From positions 1,364,001 through 1,428,000 of the forward strand of contig MSED01000007.1 in NCBI GenBank assembly GCA_002099365.1: DNA of 64,000 nucleotides, written 5' to 3'. The notes beneath the pieces are model-generated. The model did not search any database, was not told the DNA's origin, and saw nothing but the letters and a program-made list of their open reading frames with translations. A program made the position numbers and the translations under genes. Positions 1-11,040 of this stretch are shown here, piece by piece. The stretch comes from Phialophora verrucosa (lineage: Eukaryota > Ascomycota > Eurotiomycetes > Chaetothyriales > Herpotrichiellaceae). Position 1 is the stretch's first letter; each line of letters opens with the position of its first letter.

Positions 1-2002
1 TGGGTCCAGCTGAGGATAGACCAAGTCATGCACATACGTGCTGGCCGGCTTGGACGTTTCATTATTGCAGTACATGCATCGTATGGCTTCGAAGGCCTTG
101 GTTGCAATGATCTCGTCGACCCCATCACTGTTCGTTGCAATCGTGGCATAGTCATGCGCCATCTGTTTCAGAAAGAACCGGTTCACTGCTTGGATGTTGG
201 TGGACAGCGGCGTGACGTTGGCCACGGACAAGTGCTCGAAAAGGCCGAGATTCGCAGCTTCCCTAGAGGCTCCGAAGGCCCTGAGCAGATTTGTCGCTTG
301 GCAGTTCTGACCGTTGGCTTTCTCAAGCATGTCGAAAAGAAACCCGAATTCACAGAGGAGGCAGTTACCAGCGACACACGATGTAGCGGCATGTTGGATG
401 GAGACGTTGCGGATCAGCGGGACAAATCTATACAACTGTAACAGAGAGTTGATGAACGAGTTTGCAATGTGAGTTTCGAGGCCCGAATATGGTGTCTTGT
501 TGTAGTATCGGAAGTCGAAGTCGTCAACACCGAACCTGCTGTACTTGATCTCGACATTGCTGTATTTCAGCATCCGTTCCTCATCGGTCTGGGCTCGCCC
601 ATTCAAAGAGGCACCGGAAAGAGCCTCTGCTGCGTCAGCCAGCTTCGTACCGGTTCCATTCGCTGGTATATCCTTTGCCCTTTCGCTCAAAAACTTCGGC
701 GCCGCGATCGATGTTGGAATGTGGCCGATTCTCGTGTCTTCGACTTGGTAACGAAGAAGTTTCCGTGGGTTCAAGTTCGGAGCGTAGTGACCCATCTCGG
801 CCGTTTGCATGTGGAATACTAGCGACGGCTCGATCGTCGGCGGTGGCGCTCCGACCTCGAAAATCATATGGCTGGGCCACGCTGACAGTAAAGGTTCGGT
901 GTAGTATGGCATGCCTATTGTGTTGAGCGGTGCATCATTCCAGTCGACCTGCGGCACGTTCTGAGGAGGAGGGTCTGCAAACTCGGTCTCTTTGCTAATG
1001 TTGTTGAAGCGGACTTTGGATGGAGAGCCCCAGAGATATATCCATCCATTTGTATCTATGATGGCGACGGCGTCTCCCGACGAGGCAATTTCCATGCCCA
1101 GCATAAACTGCACGTTTGCTTGTTTAAGCATGACATTGACGGGATTCATCAGGTCCACCACCTGCATCTGGCCGGTTTGCGACGCAACGAAACTGGTGGT
1201 TTGCAGTTTCGGGTGCAAACGGACATACGCGGCTCCTGCATGGAACGGAATCGGCGGGAGCGAGGTCAAAGACTTCAGATCGTAGACATTCGCCAAGGGG
1301 TCGACGATAGGTACGCCCATTTGCCTGACTGAGAAGCCACAGGTGACAAGGAAATCATTGCGAGCATCCATGTCGTTGACCGCACTGGAATGCGCTTTCC
1401 AGGACTTGAGCAGTCGGTAGTCCGTCAAACTCAGAATATGCACGTTTCCGTCATCGGTGGCAGCACAAATATGCCGGCTTTTCTTCATAATCGTATACTT
1501 TGCCTGTGCGGGATGTTCCGACACGATCTGGCCTTTGTCCAGGTCGATAATGAAGAAGGTACTGTGGCACCCATTGACGACGATGAGGTTGTGCGTGCCG
1601 GCGCCGGCGACAGTCATGCATCGCAGATCACTCATGCTCGGATGGGAGACATGCCATTGTGTTAAGCCCCGTCGGCTGACGCAATGGACACTTGAAGCAG
1701 AGATGGAGATGATGCCTTTCTCATGGACAAGAAGCTGCTTGACTGGGCCTTCGCCCAGATGAGCCTTGACCGAGACATACCGTTGCAGATCGGCACCGTA
1801 GAAAGACGTGACCCGTCCCTGGGTGGAAAGGTGAGATAGTTGGATCTTATGGTGGAATGATACGGCCTCTTACCTGATCATTGCCGACCCATAAGAGTTC
1901 CTGCACGTCGTCGAAGGCGACGGCACTGGCTGGAGGAGGGATCGCGTGCAGACCCGAAGAGGGCACTGCTATGCGGGTGATTTCATCCCAGTCTGCCTCC
2001 AT
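1..2002 (-). CDS. PAN2: PAN2, deadenylase catalytic subunit (5' part; cut by window edge)
   Basis: Catalytic subunit of the cytoplasmic PAN2-PAN3 poly(A) nuclease, which trims mRNA poly(A) tails. Start codon at 2002-2000 and exon 1 at 2002-1874 (43 codons, opening MEADWDEITRI). A 55-nt GT-AG intron follows (1873-1819). Exon 2 runs from 1818 to the window edge and stays open. The 649 residues visible are about 60% of the usual ~1,100. The N-terminal beta-propeller includes AFDDVQELLWVGN, RVTSFYG and SRRGLTQWH, all typical of fungal PAN2. The linker and the inactive ubiquitin-hydrolase-like domain (around NSFINSLLQLYRF and CLLCEFGFLFDML) follow. The C-terminal DEDD exonuclease domain lies outside the window. 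It is divergent from the RING-like gene at 2554. Confidence 0.95.
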
Positions 2003-2553
2003 GACCGAGATCGAGGCGGGTGATGGCGGCTTATGGGAGCTCCGGGGGCTGTAGCATCGTGGGCTCCGGTTCTGTATACTGTAGAAGGCCCTGCAAGATG
2101 CCCTGATTCACTGGCGGGCTGTTTTCGTCACCTCATTGCCGTCGTTGCTCGGGTCCAACTGAATAGGTGGTTGAGTTTACGGACAGCGCGATGAGTGGCT
2201 GATGATCCGCCGCGACGCGGTGGCAGTTCCTTTCTCCGAACGTCCCTCCTTCCCTCTCCGAACTACGGATATCACAAACTTGTTACTGTCGAACGTGAAG
2301 CAGGATGCTCAGACGTCGGCGGTCTTTACCATAGGCGAATCGACTTTAGCTTGTCTGCGTGTGGTCACAAGCTGTAACTGCTTCACGAATTAATCTTCGT
2401 CTGGAAGAACCCCGCCAAGCGGGCAGGTCGAGTGCTACGCAACCAATTCGCGCCTGGCCACCTTGCGCCTATTTAATTCCTCGAGTCACCATCCTGCTTC
2501 CCTGAGAACTTTTGCGCTTAAACTGCCGATCTGCGTCCCCTGGCTGATTCGCC
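2003..2553. promoter_or_regulatory. Divergent promoter region between PAN2 and the RING-like gene
   Basis: 551 bp separate the two start codons. Short open frames near 2195-2393 look non-coding. A TTTAATTCCTCGAGTCACC stretch near 2473 could hold core promoter elements for the rightward gene, but no clear TATA box or operator is visible. Confidence 0.4.
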
Positions 2554-3219
2554 ATGTCTAGCTATGAGAGTAAGCGTAGATGACAGCTGCACAGGCGTTT
2601 ACGTTAACAATATGTAGCTGAACACGCATCCGATCCGCCCAGTCGCCCCGACAGCCAGCATCGAAGGCCCGACCTGTCGTCCTTCCTGAGTCTCCTCTCC
2701 GAAGTCACGCCCGATCGCCCGGAGGAACGAGCGCGAGAGGGAGCTGTCCCTGTACCAGCCGATGTGTCTGCTGTCTTTCGCTCGCTGGCAGAAGCATTCC
2801 AAGTCATGCTAAGGATAAACGACAATGCAGACTCCAACTTGCTCGAGAGCATGATAGAGAACCTGATGGAGACTGCCGAACGTCCTCCACGAGAAGTGAA
2901 GGGCGTGGACGAGGAATACATCGCAGCCTTGGAGAGAGTGAACATCAAGAAAGTCAAGAAGGATGCCGATTGCCCTATCTGCGGTAACGCATTTGTCGAG
3001 GACGCTCATCCGCTTCTGGTGCGCTTGCCATGTCATCAGAGTCACATCTTTGACCTCGAGTGCATCAGACCTTGGCTCCTGGTGAATGGGACTTGCCCTC
3101 TCGACCGAATCGACCTCGCTCAAAGAGAAAGAGACCGCAAGAAAAAGCACCTGGAAGAGATCAAGAAGAATGCCGCACCAGAGGATGAAGAGGAGGAATG
3201 GGACGGGCTATATGGTTGA
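2554..3219 (+). CDS. Small RING-like (modified RING-H2) protein
   Basis: 205 residues. Exon 1 is 2554-2569 (MSSYE plus one base), then a 48-nt intron 2570-2617 and exon 2 2618-3219. The splice restores frame to a conserved-looking Ser/Arg/Pro N-terminus. Residues 124-168 form a RING-like zinc fold: CPIC, then LPCHQSHIFDLECIRPW, then CPLDR. Two usual zinc ligands look replaced by Asp (D151 in HIFDLEC and D168 in CPLD). Similar Asp-containing RINGs are, to my knowledge, widespread in filamentous ascomycetes. The C-terminus is Lys/Glu-rich and probably helical. The likely role is an E3 ubiquitin ligase or scaffold; no substrate can be inferred. Confidence 0.85.
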
Positions 3220-4844
3220 GGCGGGTTACACCTCGACGCTCCAACCAACTCGGTCGTACTTCACGTCGTTCCACACACTGCACCTATGTACGCGGGTACG
3301 AGGTCGTGTTCTTCCCTGCCTGCACTGCACCAGCGACGAATTAAGGCTGAGAGGTAGACGAAATTCGAGACATACCAGGACGAGGAGACGGGCGAAACCA
3401 CCGGGCATAGAGTTCCTATACTAGATACGCCATGCACACAGTCACTGAGTCTCATGACTCCGCGAGCGTTGGCCTTTCATACTTTGGGTGGAACAGGATT
3501 TACCATTGAGAAATCATTTTGGCTCGCCGAATACGCCAACACCACGTCGCTTCCCTTGGTGATAAGAAGCCTTGACATTCCGAGGAGTACGATGAGTCAG
3601 TCCCGGCTCATCAACACAGCAGGCACGGGAGGTGACAGGAACAATGGGAAGTCTCCAGGAATTGAACACCTCAGTCCACAGAATGGGGCAACTGCACAGC
3701 TGTATTTTCCGCCCCTACTGAAGACGTCTAAGGAGCGAGGAGGCATAATGCTTCGACAGGAGATGACCGGCGGGATGGCCGAAGGAGCGTCAGATGTATG
3801 TTACTCGAAGGAGCGATCATGCTTGGACGTGCCACGGGCATGGAGAAACTGGTCGAAGGGGTTCCTTGTAGACTGCAGAACGACGGCATGGAGCAGCAGC
3901 GTGAAGGAGCCATTTGGAGCAACCTTCTGTATATCCTCTACCGATGTCAGCGTCGAGCTGAAAGTTGTAGCCATGTCGTCTCACCGATATACTCTTAGTC
4001 ATGTGAATGCGAGCATTGCACTGGTATCCCGTTTTACCTTGCCAGACCGGACTCCCGCCTTCGAGTCGTGCTCAAACCTTCGCTTTGACCTTGGCGTATT
4101 TAGAAGCTGATGCGGTTCACCGGTAGCAGAACACCGCACTCCCTCCGGTGTACGTGAAGAGCTTCGGTCGTTAATTGCCCGGGCCTCAGTCACTTATTCT
4201 CATACGAGAGTGGGCTTTGCTTCCCTGTTCAACCAATCAATCTTTCCAGTTCCGACTGTATAAAGTGACCACCGGAACGTATCCGCATTCAGCTTAATTC
4301 TCTCTCGGTCTGGCTTGCTGTCCGTGGTGACTCGAGCCGCACTTGCGTTATAACGGTGAATTGGCGGATCTTAGAATACGGATCCGTAATGGTGGGATGC
4401 AGCTACGACGTGCGGGGTAATGGAGATCGTCTAGCATTAAAACAATTCCTCGCGACAATTTCTGGGGTCAGTACTAGTTTCCAGTATTCTCATACATTCT
4501 TCTGGAATCAAGTCCTTCCAGTTGCTTGACCGCCCAATCCGGAATTTGACCGAATTGCCCTCATCTGCTGCCGCTGCGATCAGTCCGGCTTTTGTTCTCC
4601 TCTTCTTTTTTTCGGAGAGACTCAGTCCGAGAGTAGTGGACAAACCGACGGATACCCGTTAGATCCTGACATGTTCAGGTACTAGTAGGTATAAAGCAGA
4701 TAGCTAACCTCCACAAATGGCCCACGAAATGTCAATGCTTGACTGCTGGCTTGGCCGCCTGAACACAAAAAAAAGAAAGAGGAAAAGCCGAGTAGAGACG
4801 TCACAAGTGCGCCGAACAACTCGCGTGGGATACCATCATTGAAC
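3220..4844. other. Intergenic region
   Basis: About 1.6 kb upstream of the glycosidase gene. Apart from the doubtful minus-strand candidate at 3597-3974 I see no gene. A TATAAA-type box lies at 4259, too far from the next start to be its obvious core promoter. A short A-rich tract is at 4767-4776. Confidence 0.5.
3597..3974 (-). CDS. Possible short two-exon gene, 96 residues (uncertain)
   Basis: A minus-strand ATG at 3974 opens a 57-codon frame with fungal-like codon choice (MATTFSSTLTSVEDIQKVAP...). It can be spliced: exon 1 3974-3805, intron 3804-3718 (GTAAC...TTCAG), exon 2 3717-3597. The product has a Cys-containing second half. No family is recognised. A plus-strand 218-codon frame overlaps it and looks less protein-like. 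This is offered as a candidate only; transcripts or conservation would decide. Confidence 0.22.
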
Positions 4845-7556
4845 ATGGCATTCCCATATGCAACCTTCGTGGTAGTAAGTCTACTTTTGTTCGTGAGCGA
4901 TCAATGTGTACAAGCCTCACCAGTCTCCCGAACCACGAATGCTACCACACTTTGTCGCAAGCGCATTAGCTTGAATGCCGATTGGCGGTTCTGGCGCTCG
5001 GAGACAAACCCAGATGGCCTCATTTACGATCGGCGGCCAGACTTTTCGAGCGAACTGAACACCACAGCAACAGTGCTGAAGCCATGGATACTGCCGGGTG
5101 CCAACGAGTTTATCAGCGATCGGACCATGTGGTATGAGCGTCCTGCCGGTCCACCAGCAATCAATGTCTCCTTTGTACAAAATGCCTTTGACGACGGCGC
5201 ATGGGAAGCGATTACCCTGCCACATGACTGGGCTATCAGAGGACCCTTCGAAACCGTGAACAACTCTGTGGTTCCAGGCTCAATGGGTCGCCTGCCTGTA
5301 TTCGGAGTAGGTTGGTACCGTCGGAAGGTGACGATGGCCCCAGAAGATGACGGAAGATCGATCTACCTCGACGTGGACGGCGCTATGTCCTACGCGATGG
5401 TCTGGCTCAATGGCAATCTCGTCGGGGGTTGGCCATATGGCTACAATTCATTCCGCTTGGATCTAACCCCATACATTAAGCCCGGCGACGACAATCAGCT
5501 GGCAATTCGATTGGACAACCCAAACAACTCATCCCGTTGGTATCCTGGTGCCGGTATCTACCGAAATGTCTGGCTTACAAAGGTCGACCCGACGCACATT
5601 GCCCACCATGGAACGTTTATAACCACCAACGGCGTTTCCTCCCAGTCAGCAACCATCAACCTGAATGTTCGGATTGAAAACAAAGCAGCAGGCGCTCGAC
5701 AGGTCGAGATATGCACGGACGTGCATGCTATAGACATGAATACGGGAGGGCATGGCGCAAAGGTCGCGGAATTTGCGTGTCAAAGTCTGAGCATCATGAC
5801 CAGCGAAACCCTGTCAGTAAACCAGTCCGCCACACTTCAGAATCCGCAGCTGTGGGGACCACTACCAGAGCAGTATCCCAACCTCTACGTTGCCGTCTCG
5901 TATCTTCGTGCCGATGGCAAACAAGTTGACAGTTATGAGACCACTTTTGGCATCCGCTCGATTGTGTTTGATCCTAACAACGGGGTACTGGTCAACGGCG
6001 AGCCCGTGGATATACGAGGCGTCGACGGTCATCACGACTTGGGTGCCATAGGGACCGCTTTCAATGTTCGCGCCGCTCAACGTCAGCTAGAGATTCTACA
6101 GGATCTAGGCGCCAATGCCCTTAGGACGTCCCACAATCCGCCAGCGCCAGAACTGTTGGATTTGACGGACCGGATGGGGATTTTGGTGCTTGACGAAATA
6201 TTCGACGTCTGGGAGCTCCCCAAGGTGGAGAATGATTTTCACTTGATCTTCCCCGACTGGCACGAAGCGGATCTCAGGAACGTCCTCCGCCGTGACCGGA
6301 ATCATCCGTCTGTTATCGCCTGGAGCTATGGGAATGAAATCCCCGAGCAGAGAGCCCTCTCAGAATCAGGAAATGAGATTTCTCGAGAACTGCATGCTAT
6401 TGTCCGACAGGAGGACCCAACCCGGCTGTCAACGTCAGCCATGGACAGTGCTGGACCCAATGCAACTTTCCCTCAGACCTTAGACATTCTCAGTCTTAAC
6501 TACCAGGGCGACGGCCGCTGGGACACCCCGGCGTATTCAGAAATCATCAATATGTCCGGGCCCGCCGTCCCACCCCAGTGGCAACCCTTCCACGAGGCAT
6601 TTCCGAACAAAGCAATCTGGGAGACTGAGAGCGCTTCGGCTCTTAGTTCGCGCGGTGTCTATCTTTTCCCGGTTACAGACGTGAACAGCGCGCCCGTCAA
6701 CGACACCTCTGGCGGCAATTCAACCATCAGGCAGATCAGCGCCTACGAATTGTACTCAGCTTGGTATGGCGCATCCGCGGAAAAGGCGTGGACATCGCAG
6801 GATGCAAACCCTTTTGCCGCGGGTGAATTCGTCTGGACTGGTTTCGACTACCTGGGCGAGCCAACTCCGTATGACACCGGTCGGAGCGCCTACTCGGGCA
6901 TCGTCGACTTGGCCGGTTTCAGGAAAGATCGCTGGTATCTGTACCAATCGCGCTGGCGCCCCGATCTGCGCACGGCGTGGCTCCTCCCTCACTGGAACTG
7001 GCCCGACCGTGTCGGTCAAGTGACGCCCGTGCACGCCTTCTCCGCCGCCGACGACGCCGAGCTCTTCGTGAACGGGCAGTCGCAGGGCCGGAGACAGAAG
7101 GAAGAGGGCTTCTATCGCTTCCGCTGGGACGAGGTAGTCTACCAGCCCGGCGAACTGCACCTCGTCACCTACAAGAACGGCGAGGCGTGGGCGAACCAAA
7201 CGGTGCGAACCACGGGTGCACCGGCGCAGCTACGACTTACAGCCGACCGCAGCACCATCGCCGCCGACGGTCTCGACCTGGCGTTCATCACAGCCGAGGT
7301 CCTCGACAGCCAGGGGGAATGGGTGCGTCCGGCCGACAACAACATCACTTTCTCGACGATAGGACCCGCTGAGATCGCGGCCACCGACAACGGCAACGCC
7401 GTGGATTTCGTCGCCTTCCCGTCCCCCAGCCGCAGGGCCTTCAGTGGCCTCGCCCTGGCCATTCTGCGCGGAAGAGCGGGAGAGTCTGGATCAGTAACCG
7501 TCACTGCAAGCTCGGATGGTCTGGAAAGTGCACAAGTACAGTTGGTGCTGCAGTAA
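4845..7556 (+). CDS. Secreted glycoside hydrolase family 2 (beta-galactosidase-like)
   Basis: 903 residues, single exon. I use the ATG at 4845, since the frame only extends to a TTG two codons upstream. Residues 1-25 look like a signal peptide, so the enzyme is probably secreted and N-glycosylated (many N-x-S/T). Order: N-terminal jelly-roll sugar-binding domain (to ~245), Ig-like domain (~255-370), TIM barrel (~375-690), then two C-terminal beta domains like those of bacterial DUF4982/Ig-tailed GH2 enzymes. The acid/base is E498 in WSYGNE. The nucleophile is probably E593 or E595 in IWETESA. RTSHNPP and the DEIFD stretch are typical of GH2. It could hydrolyse beta-galactosides, but beta-mannosides or beta-glucuronides cannot be excluded. 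The architecture and lack of introns hint at an old bacterial origin. Confidence 0.9.
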   Translation: MAFPYATFVVVSLLLFVSDQCVQASPVSRTTNATTLCRKRISLNADWRFWRSETNPDGLIYDRRPDFSSELNTTATVLKPWILPGANEFISDRTMWYERPAGPPAINVSFVQNAFDDGAWEAITLPHDWAIRGPFETVNNSVVPGSMGRLPVFGVGWYRRKVTMAPEDDGRSIYLDVDGAMSYAMVWLNGNLVGGWPYGYNSFRLDLTPYIKPGDDNQLAIRLDNPNNSSRWYPGAGIYRNVWLTKVDPTHIAHHGTFITTNGVSSQSATINLNVRIENKAAGARQVEICTDVHAIDMNTGGHGAKVAEFACQSLSIMTSETLSVNQSATLQNPQLWGPLPEQYPNLYVAVSYLRADGKQVDSYETTFGIRSIVFDPNNGVLVNGEPVDIRGVDGHHDLGAIGTAFNVRAAQRQLEILQDLGANALRTSHNPPAPELLDLTDRMGILVLDEIFDVWELPKVENDFHLIFPDWHEADLRNVLRRDRNHPSVIAWSYGNEIPEQRALSESGNEISRELHAIVRQEDPTRLSTSAMDSAGPNATFPQTLDILSLNYQGDGRWDTPAYSEIINMSGPAVPPQWQPFHEAFPNKAIWETESASALSSRGVYLFPVTDVNSAPVNDTSGGNSTIRQISAYELYSAWYGASAEKAWTSQDANPFAAGEFVWTGFDYLGEPTPYDTGRSAYSGIVDLAGFRKDRWYLYQSRWRPDLRTAWLLPHWNWPDRVGQVTPVHAFSAADDAELFVNGQSQGRRQKEEGFYRFRWDEVVYQPGELHLVTYKNGEAWANQTVRTTGAPAQLRLTADRSTIAADGLDLAFITAEVLDSQGEWVRPADNNITFSTIGPAEIAATDNGNAVDFVAFPSPSRRAFSGLALAILRGRAGESGSVTVTASSDGLESAQVQLVLQ

Positions 7557-8813
7557 AGAGTTCGGGCGAACAAAAAGGCATACTCTGTTCTCTTTGGTGG
7601 CTGTGATGCATAGATCCAAAAAGATTCCCGTATTTGTTGCACAGCAAAACGGCCAAGTGGCATTATCGCAAAAATTTGCAACATATATCTGCTTGAATAC
7701 TACAGCAACGATTCATGCCAGAGTGAGCTGTCGTCAATTGAACAATTCTGCGTCATCATAGTACCTAATCACTGACCGCTAGAGAAAAGACAATAGAGTT
7801 CTACTAGAAGATGAGGGCTTCCCGAGTATCGACTCCAGTAGACTATTATATCAGTTGCGGCAAGAGGTGTTTGGTCTAGATACCCTTTGGCTACTAGGGA
7901 ATTGAATGTCCACCGAGAGAAATATAGTACCAGGTCCCAATTATACTCAACACTCAATCCCAATGATATGGGATAGGGGCTCTTCAATATCCTTGAAGTT
8001 GGAAGCCAGATGCCTCTTAATACAATAAGTTACTCGGGCACCTTTACGCTCGTATGGTCTGGGCCAGAAAGTCCGGCATCCTAGGTCAATTTATCCCAAG
8101 CATGTGAGACTCATCGTGACATGACTTCTGGATCCATGGTTCGGCCTGACGCAGTCTCAGCAGCGTTGGGGAGTCATCACGCTCAACTGGAAAACACTCA
8201 TGGTCTTGCTAAGATGTTACTCTCAGCAAACTCGGACAGCCTCGAAGGCTGGAGTGAGTAGGTCGTCGACTACCGACCATATGAGTAGCTCTGATTGAAC
8301 ATGCGTCTGTCCAAGGGTTTGGAGTGTTTGGACCGCTGGACCCGACGTCTTTCATGTGGCGTGGCATAGCGCCTGGAGTTGTGAGTCGATCCTCGCCTTG
8401 AAGATCCCACGCCATACACTGTAATCAAGTGCTTGGGCCAAGGAAGCAGGTTCGAGTCGCTCGTCTGGCCGACTGTGTTTCAAAACATTGTCGTAGTACG
8501 TACGTCGACATAGGCCTCAACCTCAACCGACACTATGACGGAGTGGACAGTGGTTGCTCCAACAGTCGTCCGAAGAGAACAGTTCATTATGCAAGAGGAT
8601 GTTCAAGCACCAGCTCTATTACATAGCCCCGTTCTGCGTTTTGATGGCTCGTTCTTCATGTCATGCCAATCGATATGGCAGCTGGCGTGGCGGGGCGGGG
8701 CGGAGCACAGGCGTGGCGAGAAGGGGGCTGAAACTTTGCAGGGGCGGCTGGCGCCATTGGATGTACAGTACAGGACACTTTTTGCTCCTGTTCATGGGGG
8801 TATTCAGGAACTC

Positions 8814-8885
8814 GAGAGCAGGTTCTCAGGTATCATCTCGGTAGTCACCGAAAGCAAATTCTCAGGCACCATCTCGGCAGTCACC
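8814..8885. repeat. 36-bp tandem duplication (2 copies, imperfect)
   Basis: Copies 8814-8849 and 8850-8885 share TTCTCAGG, ATCTCGG and AGTCACC blocks and differ at seven positions. Not in a recognised gene. Confidence 0.8.
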
Positions 8886-9260
8886 TCTATGTCGGATTAG
8901 ATACTAATAAGATAATACCTGGAGACGAAACCAAAGCTAGGATTGCGCAACGCGATGTGCTGGGCATCCCATAGAAGCACGGGGATCGAAGACGTAGCCT
9001 ATTATTCCTTACTCCTTGATGGGCATTTTGACGTCGACGTGCCGTTCCTCAACGGTGGGTGATAGTGAAATCATAACCTCCCACGGCGATAAGAATCTTT
9101 GCCTAGCTCGGCCCCGACGCATTCATACAATGTGCTTGCTGTCGCGCAGCAGGAGGAAACCGCGGACCGACGCCGAGGGTGAGTCAAGAGAGAGTCGAGG
9201 AGAAGTCGGAAGGTGAGAGCGAGTGAGGTGAGAGGCGGGTGAGGGCCGAGGTGAGGAGAT

Positions 9261-9268
9261 ATAAAAGC
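9261..9268 (+). promoter_or_regulatory. Candidate TATA box
   Basis: TATAAAAG follows a GA-rich tract of about 80 bp. It lies ~430 bp upstream of the reductase ATG, so either the 5' UTR is long or the box serves an unrecognised transcript. Confidence 0.3.
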
Positions 9269-9561
9269 AGCGCATGGGTAGTCGTGGTGAGCCGCCCGCG
9301 AGCTCCGAACAGTTAGGATAACCCAATGCTTGAGCTGCCATGCCTGTGGTTGATGTACTGTATTGCCGTTGATTTGCCTTGATTACTTGCTCCGATTTAA
9401 GTGGGAAGTTAGGTCTGGACTCCGCCATTCCCGTACCTTGTAATCATTGGGAAAGCTTCCTACGGAGACATCAATTCATCCGTCGGCCCGAGGCTGAGTG
9501 TGTCGTTTGTGTCTAGAGCCGAAAAGCGGACATACAGAACAATCGCTGATGTAATACTTGG

Positions 9562-9633
9562 TATCGTCCAAGTCAATATTCGTGCGGATTGGTAATTGTT
9601 CATATCGTCAAAGTCGATATCTATGCGGATTGG
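9562..9633 (+). repeat. Pair of 31-bp direct repeats in reductase promoter
   Basis: Copies at 9562-9592 and 9603-9633 (period 41 bp) share TATCGTC, AAGTC and TGCGGATTGG blocks. They lie 65-137 bp upstream of the reductase start and may be duplicated regulatory sites. Confidence 0.65.
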
Positions 9634-9698
9634 GCTGACTTGACCACAACACATTCACGACAACGTATCTGAACAAACTGCCTTGACCGAGCCCCGTC

Positions 9699-11040
9699 AT
9701 GGCGTCCGCTCCGTCGTCAACCCGCACGTGGATTGTAGCCAACCACCCCAAGGGTGTCGCGACATTTGACAGTAACGACCCCGGTGCGACGTTCAAGCTC
9801 GTCGAGCGCCCTCTCCCAGCATTGGAAGCAGACCAAGTCCTTGTCAAAACGATCTACCTTTCTAATGACCCAGCCCAAAGACCTGCCATCGACGCTTCCG
9901 TCAAAGCAGAGAGGCATTACACCGCCCCGGTCAAGCTGGGGGACCCGATGATGGCCCGTGGTCTGGCGGAAGTTGTCGAGTCGAAGGCCGACAATCTGCC
10001 CAAGGGGACAATTGTCCAGGCAGCTCCAGGCTGGACCGAGTACGCCGTGCTGAATGCCTCCGAGTGCAGTCCGCGGCAACCGCTCCCCAACGGCCTGAGT
10101 TTGACCCATTACTTAGGCGCATTCGGCGGACCGGGACTGACTGCGTATTACGGCCTTGTCGAAGTCGGTCAGGCAAAAAAGGGCCAGCGAATTGTTGTGT
10201 CCGGCGCTGCGGGAGCCACTGGCAGCATGGTTGTCCAGATTGCCAAGAACGTACGTCTTCCCCCTTGTTCTTTTCAGCCAAGCCCCCTCTCTTGCGCTGG
10301 CTCTGACTTGTGGCAAATAAAAAACAGATCGTAGGAGCCTCCGAAGTCATCGGCATCGCCGGTTCAGACGATAAATGCCGCTGGGTCGAGAGTCTGGGCG
10401 CGGACAAGTGTCTCAACTACAAGAGCCCGAGTTTTGAGCAGGATCTGATCAAAGCAACGGACGGCTTCGTGGATGTGTATTTCGACAACGTCGGAGTAAG
10501 TTCATCGACCAGAGCACCAAAGTCCGGGCTGGGAGGTAACCCACTTGCTAACGCATTCAACCGCCAGGGTTCGATCCTCGACTTGATGCTCGCCAGGCTG
10601 AAACGCCACGGCGTCGTTGTCCAGTGCGGCCTCATTGCCGGTTATAATGATATGAAGCCCACGGTGCTCCAAAGTAAGAACGTCCCCGCCATGTCTCTGA
10701 TCTCTCTTGCGTGCGCCTGCGTCTGCGCTATTCCACTTGCCTTTCTGTCTTGGGGGTTCTTTATCAAAGGGATCCGGCGAACTGACGTGCCAACCACGTA
10801 GATTACTTCCAAATCATCACCATGAGCCTCTCAATCCGGGGCTTCATCGTCACGAACTTCATGTCCACGTTTTCCGAAACAATCAAGCTGTTCATCGAGG
10901 CGCTGAAGGACGGGAAATTGAAAATCAGCAACGAGGAGAGTGAACAGGTCGTGGACACCAAGTTTGAGGATGTGCCCAAGACGTGGTTGAAGTTGTTTGA
11001 AGGAGGGAATACGGGGAAGCTGGTTACGAAGTTGGTCTAA
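9699..11040 (+). CDS. MDR-family NADP-dependent oxidoreductase (PTGR/CurA-like)
   Basis: 354 residues from four exons: 9699-10250, 10328-10495, 10568-10673 and 10802-11040. All three introns are GT-AG and frame is kept throughout. The N-terminal half matches the ADH_N_2 fold of prostaglandin reductase/CurA-type proteins (RPLPALEADQVLVKTIYLSNDPAQR without zinc-ligand cysteines). The nucleotide-binding motif is SGAAGATGSMVVQIAK (~165-183), followed by VYFDNVGGSILD and EDVPKTWLKLFEGGNTGKLV near the end. The family reduces alpha,beta-unsaturated ketones or aldehydes with NADPH in the cytosol, often in detoxification. Neither neighbour suggests a specific pathway. Confidence 0.92.

Larger units (their letters stand above)
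7557..9698. other. Intergenic region, no gene recognised
   Basis: 2.1 kb between the glycosidase and the reductase. Only short, non-conserved open frames occur. It holds a 36-bp tandem duplication (8814-8885), a purine-rich tract (~9180-9260) followed by TATAAAAG at 9261, and a pair of 31-bp direct repeats close to the reductase start. Confidence 0.5.

Noticed and set aside
3454..4110. 218-codon plus-strand open frame
   Set aside because: No domain, unlikely codon use, and it overlaps a more protein-like minus-strand frame.
8446..8460. B-box-like GGTTCGAGTCG
   Set aside because: No A box or cloverleaf upstream.
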